From assembly GCF_030272615.1 (NCBI RefSeq), contig NC_081405.1:468958008-469022007 (forward strand): a DNA stretch of 64,000 nucleotides, given 5' to 3'. This DNA comes from Cryptomeria japonica. Its lineage: Eukaryota; Streptophyta; Pinopsida; Cupressales; Cupressaceae. Shown piece by piece: positions 49,491-59,456 of this stretch. Numbering within the stretch: position 1 is the first letter of the stretch; every line of letters starts with the position of its first letter. The notes beneath the pieces were generated by a model that made no database searches, had not been told where the DNA came from, and saw nothing but the letters and a program-made list of their open reading frames with translations. The translations under genes and the position numbers were made by a program.

Positions 49491-50200
49491 GTTCAAAAAA
49501 TCCTAACTATGTTAGTAAACTATAGATACAAATATTCAACCCAGTGCCTCCATCTATCAAAACACATTTGACTCGGTGTTTATGGATCATAGATTCAATG
49601 TGTAATGGTTGGTTATGTGGGTGATTCAGTGAATTATCATCTTCTTCAGAGAAGGTGAGGTAATGAGGCAAATTTAGGTGACCCACCATAGATTGAAACC
49701 GATCTACATCTAAATATTTGGGGCATTAGTAGTGAGAAAAGATTTGTCTAGGATCTCTCTATGAACAGAAGAGATCTTAAAAGTTCAAAAATGGAGATTT
49801 GAGTGGTGGTTCGTTTTAATTGTTCGACAATGTTGTACCCAGGAGAGGATGATGAAGCCAGTTGCTTATATTTAGCTATGATCGTATCTGGTTTTTTGTT
49901 TGAATAAGTCAATAGGTTTGATGTTGGTTGCTCAAGATTTGAGGACCTAGATCCTTTTAGAGTAACCTTCTTTTGAGTGTGAGTTACAACATTTTTAGTT
50001 TGCATTTTATTTTATTTATCTTTGACTATGATCATGTTGCAATACTCAGATTGGAAAGATTCAATCATGTTGATCACATTGTCATTGTTAGTGTAGGTGT
50101 AATGGACTTTGGCACCTCCCTTGGATTTTGAGGAATCACCTTGTTCATAAGCAGGCAAGGGATCTTTAAAAGCTTTATGATCAACATTAGTTGTGTGATT
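49491..50200 (-). pseudogene. element B protease region
   Basis: On the minus strand YNIVEQLKRTTTQISIFELL (about 49770-49830) precedes the retropepsin-like motif CVLIDGGTGLNIC (about 49520-49560), where DGG stands for the usual D-(T/S/N)-G. The stretch 49507-49689 begins MVGHLNLPHYLTFSEEDDNS. Further down, LPYNILLGRPW-like sequence (about 49310-49350) continues the fold. It would cleave the polyprotein. Confidence 0.75.
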
Positions 50201-51772
50201 TCCAACAACAATTTTTCCAGCATCGATGAGGTCTTGAATCTCATGTTTGAGTTTCATGCAGTTGTTTGTTGTATGACCTTTGTTTCGATGATATTCACAG
50301 TACTCATTTTCCCTCCACCATTTGGGTTTAACTTATGGATCATATGGTCTAGAGTTGTCTAGCAATGTTATTAGATTATTTGCCAATAAAGTCTTAAGAG
50401 TTGATTCATACGATTCCTCCAAAGGAGTGAAATTGTGTTTAGGCTTTGAAAGCCAAGGTTTCTCTTTAAACCACTCTTTTGATTTCTTCGGAGGGTTTTC
50501 TATTGCAGTTTCAACTGCTTTGAGTGCTTGTGTGCTACTACCCAGATTAAATATTGTGGGTTTTGATTTTTTTTTAACAGTGTACACCACTCCATCATTA
50601 ATAGCATTTATGTTGTTATCTTTGTCATATTTCTAGTATTTGTTCTTTTCTTTGGAACTAGAGCCTTGTTGTGTTTCTTTCCAAAGTGATATATCTCCTT
50701 TCTTTATAAGCACATCTTCCATTCTGAGGGCACTATTTACAATTTTGTTGAATGAAGGGTAAACTTGCATTTGGATATTGTATTTCAATTTAGGGATCAG
50801 GTTATTAACAAAGATATCCATCTTCTCAGAATCTATAATAGACCGTGAATATCTAGAGAACATCTTTCTCCAAAGTTGAAGAAAAGTGAGAAAAGGTTCT
50901 CCTGTCTTCTATTTGGTATTGCAAAGTTGTATCATAGTGACTGGATGACGAATATTATAGGAGTATTGTTGGATAAACAATTCTACTAATTCCTCAAAAA
51001 TTTTAATTCCCATAGGTAGGCTCGAGAACCATTCCATAGCTTGTCCTCCTAAACTTCTCAAGAAAAGGCACATGAGATATGTTTGTTCGTGCATGAACTC
51101 CATACATAAAGCACCAAATTCTCTAACATGGTCTTGAGGATCTGCATTGCCATAATATTTGTCAAACTTAGGAATCTCCACTCTTGAAGGAAATGGAGGC
51201 ATGTAGAGGTTTTTGTCAAATGAGAATGGGCATATCGCGTCTAGAGAATATTGCTTTGATTATTTATCCTTGTTTTTCATTTCTATGATTTCAGTCTGTA
51301 ACGCTTGCAATTGTTTTTTTACCATCACTAAGGGTGTTTCTTCCTCTTTAGTGATAAGGGTTTCAATGTTATAATCAGTAGGAAGTTTAACACCTTGTTT
51401 TGCTAGCTCTAGAAAATAATCTTCTTTTTCTCTAGCCATGATAATATTCATCATTTTTTGGAAATCTTTATCCTTTTGACAACTATTTATAACACCTTTT
51501 GTAGGTTCAGAGGCTTCAGACTCGCTAGATGAGGAATCGCTATCATTAGCATGGGTGTTGATATTGTCACAAGTATTGTGTTTAGCAACTTATCTTTCTT
51601 TCCTTTCTCCAGACATGGTGGGAGATAAGGATTGATAAAAAATAGGTATATTTGACAATGAAGGTTTATTAGAGACCAGGTCCTCTATGAAGAATGAATT
51701 ATTCTATAATGAAAAGGATGGTTATTTACCTTTGTCAGCTTTCTTGCGAGAACTTGTGGTTTGAGTAGGCAT
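50201..51772 (-). pseudogene. element B gag
   Basis: The probable start is ATG 51770-51772 (MPTQTTSSRKKADKGK). A coiled-coil-prone segment at 51260-51454 (MVKKQLQALQTEIIEMKNKD) follows. The gypsy capsid-type domain at 50909-51202 has PKFDKYYGNADPQDHVREF and AMEWFSSLPMGIKIFEELVE, continuing at 50633-50863. Near 50250-50300 the motif CEYHRNKGHTTNNCMKLKHE is the variant zinc-binding end seen in this lineage. Stops occur at Trp and Gln positions. Confidence 0.85.
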
Positions 51773-52484
51773 TTATAACTAATATGACTGAGAGCTAGAT
51801 GACATGTAGAAGTCAAGATCAAATTGAAGATAGTTGTTTGTTTAACATAGTGATTGGAGACAAGTGACTAAGACTCAGTCTGGTTTCAGGAATGATCTAT
51901 CCTATATAAGACATGATCTAAGTAACTTAGTTTGATTTAGTTTGATAAGTAGTTGATTTAACTAGCTGAAAGATGATCGACAAAATCGTGCAACGCAATG
52001 ATATGGGTACACTATCAAGATTGTTTATGCGTAGAATTATGATGACCAGATTTATGCTCGTTGTAGACTGATTAAACAAGTATGACAGTTCTAGAAAAGT
52101 GTGTAGACAGCCAAGTTTCTGGACTAACAAAATCAGGAATTCATACGACAAAATTTTTATACCCAGATGATAATTAAGCAGCTCACAAATGACACAAATC
52201 GTTTCTCGTACGAGTTGTTGCCTAAACTCACAGGACAGTTTAGTGTTCTACAAATGACAATCTAATGAGTATAATGTTTATTCATATGATAGTATACTAT
52301 AAGATAAACAACAATTCTATAAGAGCAGAACAACAATTTTGTAAACTTGGATGATAATTCTGACATAATCAGATGATAAACTAACATGACCAATTAAAAC
52401 TCGTACGACATAAGGTATATAGCCAGACGATAATTTAGCAAACTCGTACGATAGTGGACTAGACAGAGATGAGATTATAACATG

Positions 52485-52690
52485 GATAGAGTTTTGATAA
52501 ATGATAGAAACTAGATTTTAAGTAGGACAGAGTTTTGATGACTGACAGAGACTAGATTTTGACTGGGACAGAGTTTTGATGACTAACAGAGACTAGATTT
52601 TGACTTGGATAGAGCTTTGATGATGGTTAGAGACTAGATTTTGACTAGGACAGAGTTTTGTTTGTTACCGAGTTGTTGATTGTTTTCTCT
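52485..52690. repeat. 41-bp tandem repeat in element B leader
   Basis: Units built on GACAGAGTTTTGATGACT and GAGACTAGATTTTGAC begin at 52485, 52526, 52567, 52608 and 52649, each step exactly 41 bp. The last unit is partial. Confidence 0.93.
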
Positions 52691-53780
52691 AGTTTTAGTT
52701 TCAGGAATGAAAACACAAAAAACATGTAAGATGTATAATGACTTCAAGCACAACATGCTAACCCTACGAAAGTTGGATTAGAGAAGAAAACCTTTGCTTG
52801 CAGACCTAGGTACACACCCAATAGCTAATCAAAATATGGCCGTTGAGTCTCATGCAATGGATTATCAATGTCATATTAGCCAACTCCAAATGCTAATGGG
52901 GGCACGAAATGGAAAGTATCTTGGGAGAGTTACTATCTCTCTTGCACAAAGATTATTCCCCTTTCGGAGGTGAATCGGGTTGCCTCTATCTTATAGTTCT
53001 TAGTTAGAATTTCCATTCAAAATTACCCCTTGAATTCATGCAAGCATGATTGAGGCCTATAGCTCGTCAAGGTACCGAAACAAGTTGTAGTCACATAAAT
53101 ATGATTGAGACCGCAAGACCCTACAAAATGCTCAATATGAGAGATCTCAAAAGAGAAAACTCAAATAACTTCATCCTCTGAGACTTTAATCACCAGAGGC
53201 CTATTTATTATAGTGAGTTGGAATGATCATGTCCTTTTGTACTCACTTGGGTCATTCTCATAGGGTGATTACTTTTTCCCACTATGATAGGCCCACTAAA
53301 GGTACACAAATCTCAAATTTAGAAAAAGCTTCGAGGGTCTAGATTTTTTATTGTCTGTGCAGACAAGAGCATACTCTCCTGCCTCTTAGATTTTTCTTAA
53401 AACAAAAAAGATAGATTTGTTCATTAACAAGATAGAAATTTAAGTGCCTAAAAAAGAATTTAAAGAATACATGATGTTCACTTGAATCTCCTCAAGCAAC
53501 CTGCAAAACCAATGAATCAGTAGTCATATTATTTTTTTGCGACAGGCGTGTTCTTCGACAAGTGTTTTGCAAAAATTGATTAGGCTATCAAAATCTCTCA
53601 GACAAACAGAAAACATGCCAAGGTTAGCATTAGTACCATCAAAATTCAATAAGAAAAACCCCAAAATTGCAGTTTGTTTTAATACCAAAAAACTAGAATA
53701 CTTTATGAGTATTCTCACTAAGACATATGATAATTTGTGATAGACCGTATGATACTTGTAGTTTGTCATTGAAGCCTTTA

Positions 53781-53802
53781 TAAAAACTCATATGAGTTTT
53801 TA
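53781..53802. other. 22-bp perfect palindrome near the primer site
   Basis: The half-site TAAAAACTCAT is followed directly by its complement. In the RNA it could form a self-complementary hairpin or pairing site about 75 bases from the primer-binding site. Confidence 0.8.
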
Positions 53803-53874
53803 GAGAAACTGTACAGAAAAAATCCAAAAAAGAAAAATGAGTTGATCTATAAGGCCGAAAGATGAAGTCTTCTG

Positions 53875-53891
53875 CCCCACGGTGGATGCCA
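53875..53891 (-). other. element B primer-binding site
   Basis: The minus strand reads TGGCATCCACCGTGGGG, four bases after the 5' LTR end CACACA. The TGG start and position fit a primer site; the tRNA was not assigned. It differs from the initiator-Met type of A, C and the TRIM. Confidence 0.65.
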
Positions 53892-53895
53892 AAAA

Positions 53896-55133
53896 TGTGT
53901 GTGTGAAAAGTGGATAAGTATTTGTAAGTTGTAAGATACAATAGTTCAATTAAGTCATTGCATGTAGGGTTAGACAAATATAATCATGAATATAAAAACC
54001 ATAACAAATCAACCTATTTCCTTCTAAAAGATGCAAGTATAGACTTGCTCTCAAATTTGTCTAAGCAATACCAGTGACTAGACTACACCAAGATGAAGGA
54101 TTTAATCTATATGAGAACATGATTTAAGCTAAATGTATGAAAGATTAAGCTAGATATGCAAGATTAAGCTAGATGAATTCAAGAAATCATAATTAAACTA
54201 AATATGCAAAAAGCTAAACTAGGATGCAATAATCTCAAAGCACAAAATATTCAATGACTCCAGAGCAAAAACTACACAATAACAATAAATTTCCAGGGTG
54301 TTTTGAATTAGAGATGAAGGCTAAATTTATAGAGACTCAAAAGACAGACCAACGGTCAAGATCACTTAACAATGAGCGGTTGATATTATTCAAGAAAAAG
54401 GATAATTTAGGATAATTAAAATAATTGAGAGATCGGATTCAGTTAATCTTGAGATAGATTCCAATTATAGCTTGATTGAATGCATTCAGATTATAATTCA
54501 AGTTTGCATCAGAGATAAATTTAAGTTGATTCCATGTACTTGAGATAAAACTAGTCGATTCCATGCACTTTTATTTAATTTGTTCAACATTTTTATTTAG
54601 AAAAAGGCTTTTCAATATAACTGAACTTCTTTCCTCAAAAGCTTTGAGTTTTAATTTTAGAGAAAATGATTAATTCAATTTAATTGTTTTTCTGATTTCT
54701 CAAGTTATCTCAATTTTAGAAAAAGAAATATCTTAAGTTTGATTTCTTCTCTCAATTTAATTAGTTTCTTTTGTTTTCAATTTAACTCTTTCTTTTGCAG
54801 ATTAATTCGTCTTTTTATGATTAATCTCTCTTTGTAAATTAATTCTCTTTTTTTTTGTAAATTAAATGGCAAAATTATTTATTAATTAAATATGCTAGGA
54901 TACTTAATTAAATAAAATAGGATAATTGATCATAATGATTTACTTGGATTGATTTAATTAATTAAATAAATATTTAATTAATATAGAGTGATTTATCTGC
55001 CATCTAACATTAATGATTGAAGAATTAATTAATTAGGGCCTCAAGGTTGATTTAATTGCCTTTGGTTAGGACCTTGGTGATGTTGTCGAGATTCGGGGCC
55101 CATAATTTAGGTGACCATTTTTAGGGTATTACA
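53896..55133 (-). repeat. element B 5' LTR
   Basis: 1,238 bp, starting TGTGTGTGTGAAAAG and ending TTTTAGGGTATTACA on the plus strand. It aligns over its full length with 28815-30039, with roughly one difference in twelve over the first 215 bp by eye. Confidence 0.9.
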
Positions 55134-55800
55134 CAAACAAGAGCTCTGCATCTTTCCTTCAAATCATCATCAGCCCATCGAATGAGTGGTAGTGGTGCCA
55201 CAAGACTAGCCAGCCCTGCCTCAGGAATAATGCCCACCTCCAAGACCACATGAGAACACACACTATCCAGATTTAACAAGAATTGCCCATCAATTACAAC
55301 TCTCAGGTCACTTTTTACCTTGTCCACCTCATCCTCAAATTGGAAACCCCAAGCGACAATCAATGAATATGCCTCCATGTTTGTCTTGTAGTGATGACCT
55401 ACATGGACAATTTCCTCTCCCAACAACATTTTCACACTCTCGTACAGTCGCTTATCCTTAAATAAGAACAAACCTTTCAGCCTCCTATCTGTAAATCATC
55501 TGAGAAATGGGACTAATTTCTTATTAGTATGGAAGGAGAAATTGCCTTCAATGTTGCTTAAAAAACCCAAGATAATGCTGCAAGTGTAGACAGTATGATT
55601 CCAAGACTTCCAATCCACCCAAGATTTAAACACCTCTTACTCAATTCTAATTTTTGACATCCAACGACGGTGACCGTCGACATTAATCACAAACTCTGCC
55701 ATCATTTCTCCGCATGCACTAGTTCCACCGCATAATTCGTCTACATAAGCTGACATTAAAACCACATAAAGGATAAATGTTAATCATTCACTTCCAGTGA
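55134..55800 (-). pseudogene. decayed coding fragment, upstream part (split by element B)
   Basis: The minus strand from about 55770 reads AYVDELCGGTSACGEMMAEF, then WMSKIRIE, a stop, and VFKSWVDWKSWNHTVYTCSI. The open stretch 55121-55471 then has LYESVKMLLGEEIVHVGHHY, DEVDKVKSDLRVVIDGQFLL and EAGLASLVAPLPLIRWADDD. It is compact, protein-like sequence, less AT-rich than its surroundings, with only a few stops. The frame continues beyond element B at 28814-28620. I could not identify the protein. It may be a host exon or a fragment captured by a mobile element, since direct repeats flank it (28006-28124 and 55850-55968). Confidence 0.6.
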
Positions 55801-55849
55801 TGTGCGTACCATAGGTCCATAAGGCAATATCACTACATATTCGTTGTCA

Positions 55850-55968
55850 CTTCTTGTGGGTCCTATTATACATAGGATTTCTGCCACCCAAATGCCACAT
55901 CACCTGACGCATCATCGTCCCATGGGCCATAGCCTTTATTTCGTATCGGTGTTCAATGACACGTATTT
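55850..55968 (+). repeat. direct repeat, right copy (partner at 28006-28124)
   Basis: Matches the left copy through ATTATACATAGGATTT.TGCC, CATCACCT and CCCATGGGCCATA to GGTGTTCAATGACA, in the same orientation. Confidence 0.7.
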
Positions 55969-56759
55969 TTGGTGTTCAATGTACATGTATCTAGTTAGTT
56001 GGACTTTTTTTTTATATTGAATTATGCAAAAAAAATTACAACAAGTTGGACTTTTAATTCACTTATTTTTCGTGAAATAAACATCTTTTTTAATATTTAT
56101 AATCAATGATAATCAATGTACAAATAATTAATGGAACGAACTGAATTTTTTTTATATATTAAATATAGAGGAAGAAACATTACATAAAAAGATCAGAGTA
56201 TTAAATTTATTTCCATTGTTTAACAAAATATTAAAATAACGTAGCTCATAAACAAACAAAAAAAACCTAGCTCATAGACAATGCGATCCTTATTGGATGC
56301 TATCACTTGTAGCCAATCCTTGGCATTATGTTTTTTCAAATATTTCTTTGTCAAGCACTTCAAATATCTTTTAGAAAAGGTCATCCCAGAAATGACACTG
56401 AGTTTGTTCTTTAACTTTAGAGAAGAAATTAGAATAGACCTGCTATTTTTTTATGGTGAAAATTAAATCTTATATCCACACAATTTTATAAATATTTAAG
56501 GTATTTCAAAACATAATGATTATGCTAAGTATCCTGCCATGGCATGATGACAACGACAAATAAAAAATTAAATAGAAAGCACTTTTATATCCATAAGAGG
56601 CAAACTAAAACAAACTGGAATTTGCAAAATTATCATTAATATTTATGTTTCACAAATTTACAATTTTTACATGTTGGAGTCCCTCAAAAACTTTAAAGCC
56701 AAAATGAGTGAGGTTATGAGGAAATAGCAAAAAAAAAAACTACTAGGGTGTCGAGGCTA
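55969..56759. other. AT-rich interval with no recognised gene
   Basis: Very AT-rich, with poly-T and poly-A runs. The plus-strand open frame 56281-56466 has no recognisable features. Confidence 0.5.
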
Positions 56760-57362
56760 GGGCACAGGTAGTGGACACATTCATGGTTTACCCTAAGAAT
56801 CTTGCCCTCCCTCCATGTAGAATTCTTCAAACATTATAAGCTGTGAGAATTCTTCAAGCCAACTGTAGTTTTGAAAGTCATCCAAGAGGAACCATTTCTA
56901 GAGAAATTCCCTACCAATCCACACCCATTTCTTATGATGCGTCAACTACTTTGCATTTAGGTTCAAAATAAATGGTTTCCTGGCCACTATTTGGTCAGGG
57001 AGGAGAAGCTTGGTTAATTCATTCACCCAAGGGATCCCCACCCCTACTTCTACAAAGATGACAACAATAACATCGTCTCCAAGGAATTCTTCTTTAAACA
57101 CCTTCCTTAAAAAATCAACATATCCACCTTGTCTCTTCTAAGGTCTAGAAGAGATTCCAAGAACAAGGATGTAACGTCTATGTTAACATGGTATCTATTT
57201 TCATTATGCAAAAAATCTCTACCCAACACCATTCTCATAGCCTCATTAGTGAGCATCCCAACCTCCTTATAGACTTATTGGAGGGTTGGGTCTCTAATGG
57301 AGCCCAAAAAGGCCCTCTGGGCCTCTGCAAAAATGCTTCTCAAGCGGATAGGAGTATCCATC
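56760..57362 (-). pseudogene. decayed unidentified coding sequence
   Basis: From ATG 57360-57362 the minus strand reads MDTPIRLRSIFAEAQRAFLG, a stop, MLTNEAMRMVLGRDFLHNEN and VTSLFLESLLDLRRDKVDML. After a one-base shift near 57105 it continues VFKEEFLGDDVIVVIFVEVG, LLPDQIVARKPFILNLNAK and LDDFQNYSWLEEFSQLIMFE. The run of protein-like sequence over 600 bp with few breaks argues for former coding. No family was recognised and the gene is clearly dead. Confidence 0.5.
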
Positions 57363-58059
57363 TTGAGAAATTAGAATACCAAATTACATAGGTTGAGCCT
57401 ATAGAAACTAGAGGCAAAATTTAAATACTGTGAGCTCCGATGATTTATCTACCAAAGGCTAATTGAAGATGAAAGAAATAGAGATCGTCTATAAATAGCT
57501 AAATCTCTTGATTGTAATAATTCCTTCTCTAACTGTATTAATTCCTTTAATTTTTAAAAAATATTTTGTATATCTCTGCAAATCTTTTTCATAATTGCAC
57601 TAGTGTGCGAAATTGGAAATAGTTATAAACCAATACCAAATACCATATTGGAAGTTGTGGGGACAAAGTGGATTACATTTACTGACTAGACATATATTAA
57701 ATGAACAACATTATCAACCGTGACATTTGATACATGTCTATTGAATCCAATTCCATTCCGGTCACTTTCTGGAGAACTACGTTCTCTTTAGAAATTTGGG
57801 CCAAAATAAAACTTCAGCCATTGATCTACGATCATTGAACGATTTAAAATCATTGATGGATTTTAGGTATGTGTCACGTGTCAAAGAGTCTGTGCTTATC
57901 GATACATCATGCCGAGTCCAGACTCAATGTGATGTACTAATGTGATGTGGTGTGTCTTGTCTATTAATAGCAATAAATTCATGAAATCACCAATAAAATA
58001 TATATTTTTCCATAAATAATAAAATATTAGCCAAACAAATTAAATAATTTTCAAAGGGT
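57363..58059. other. non-coding interval
   Basis: No gene seen. Around 57780-57860, TTTAGAAATTTGGGCCAAAATAAAACTTCAGCCATTGATC is a divergent relative of the block repeated at 27.6-28.2 kb. Confidence 0.45.
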
Positions 58060-58345
58060 GGATAAAAATCGCCAATACACTTAAATAATTTTTCCTTCGG
58101 AGTAAAGATTTTCACCCATACACTTATATTTTTGTTCCTTTACACGAAAAAATATTCGCCTCCTACAATATATATTTTCCCCGTAGAATAAGGTATTATT
58201 CCCCAAAATTTTATGGAATTTTTGTACCCTAGAAAAAAATAGCCAATACAAATTAATTTTTTTTCCTACTTTGAAAAAAATTTCGCCATCAATATGAAAA
58301 TTTTGTCCCCAAAATAATGCATTATTCGCCAAGGTTTTGCAGTTT
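58060..58345. repeat. degenerate CGCCAATA / ATTATTC repeats
   Basis: ATCGCCAATACA, ATTCGCCTCCTACA, TAGCCAATACAA, TTTCGCCATCAATA and ATTCGCCAAGG occur within 290 bp, separated by T-rich spacers with TTTTCC/CCCCAAAAT. The pattern suggests an old tandem array. Two overlapping minus-strand open frames here are probably by-products. Confidence 0.4.
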
Positions 58346-59456
58346 TGCCTAGGGGATGCTTTCTTAAAGTTATCCCTGGTGGGAATTGAAGAAGGAATAA
58401 CCAAAGGAGAATTAGGTTGCCTATTGTTTCATGTATTATATGTGTGGGCAACTGAATTGTAAGTCTCTCAGGTTGTTTTTTTAGCATCCTCATAAGGACT
58501 CTTAGTGGGATATCCTCCTTTCATAGTTGGTACCCTCCTCATTTTCCTGAGGCATTTTTTTTCTCACGTTATTTAATATAAGGAGTGTTTATTTAGTCTG
58601 GGTTTGTGTAATTCTCCATTTCGGTCTTATTAAATTTTGTTTTGAATTGAACCTCTTAGTTGAACCTTTTCAAAAGTTCAAGGTTCAAGTTCAAGCAGAG
58701 CATGTTGTGTCGCGACTTTGTTTTAATTAAAAGTTAATGATCTTAGTTTCAATTATCATTGAACTTGAACTCTTGAACCTTTTCAAAAGTTCAAAGTTGA
58801 GAAATTCGAGCCTTGTCTAAGTCCTATCTTTGTAACACGTAAGTCATGGCCTTGTGGTATCTTTGTATTGGTTTGTCCTTGTTCTATTCTTTTGAACTTG
58901 AAATTTTGAACTACTTCTCGGAGGGTTCAAAGTTCAAGGATTGATTAACTTTAGATATAAAAGTGGCAGACATGAAAATGACAAAGCATCAACATGGAGG
59001 GAATATTTCAGATTTAAAAGATGAACTTTGAGGAAATAAGTCGTGATGGAGAGTCATACTTGAGAATAATTATTTCAGGGAAGGAACAGTGGGAAAAGAC
59101 TTGTAATTAATGATTTGTCAAAATTAAGTCTTTTCGGAATAATTTGGCATGAATAAGCATGCAATTATGATTATATCAAATCATGTGACCAATTTTTAAG
59201 CTTGTTCTCAAGATTTGCTTTATTTTAAAAAAAAACTAAATACTTTCTTCTTCATTTACCTAATTTGGTAAGTAAGGTATTTGCACATGCGATATTTTTT
59301 GTTCTTATCTCTTTGGATTCTGAGCTCTGCATGAAAGGTGAGTTCAAAATCTTCTTCTCATACCTGTGATTTCTTAAATTGGAAGCTTTACTTGGTTGTT
59401 CAGTTGGTCTAGTTCATCTCCCTTGTTGTGTTTTCTTTCTGTTGGTAAATTCAAAA
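58346..59456. other. region upstream of frame D, with TTGAAC motifs
   Basis: Two identical 22-bp near-palindromes TTGAAC(CTTTTCAAAA)GTTCAA lie at 58660-58681 and 58773-58794, among several further TTGAAC/GTTCAA pieces up to 58945. No LTR end or primer site was recognised. Confidence 0.45.

Larger units (their letters stand above)
51773..53874 (-). other. element B leader between primer site and gag
   Basis: About 2.1 kb of non-coding leader. It contains an exact-period 41-bp tandem repeat (52485-52690), CTCGTACGAG-like motifs (52141-52455) and a 22-bp perfect palindrome (53781-53802). Long leaders are usual in Tat/Ogre elements. Open frames at 53524-53977 have no recognisable features. Confidence 0.6.
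28815..55133 (-). mobile_element. element B: Tat/Ogre-lineage Ty3/gypsy retrotransposon with nested insertions
   Basis: LTRs at 28815-30039 (3') and 53896-55133 (5') share TG...CA ends. The primer site is at 53875-53891 and the polypurine tract at 30040-30052. The minus strand encodes gag, protease, linker with G-patch-like motif, RT, RNase H, a second RNase H and integrase. Dual RNase H, a long linker, a long leader and an opposite-strand frame before the 3' LTR are traits of the Tat lineage. The total span is 26.3 kb, or about 19 kb without element C, and near 17.4 kb if the linker insertion is also removed. The flanking 5-mers CAAGT (28810-28814) and CAAAC (55134-55138) agree at three of five, so the target duplication is decayed. 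All genes carry stops, so B is inactive. Confidence 0.88.

Noticed and set aside
52485-52690. Regular 41-bp repeats as a possible CRISPR array
   Set aside because: The units are directly adjacent with no unique spacers, lie in a plant retrotransposon leader, and no cas genes are present.
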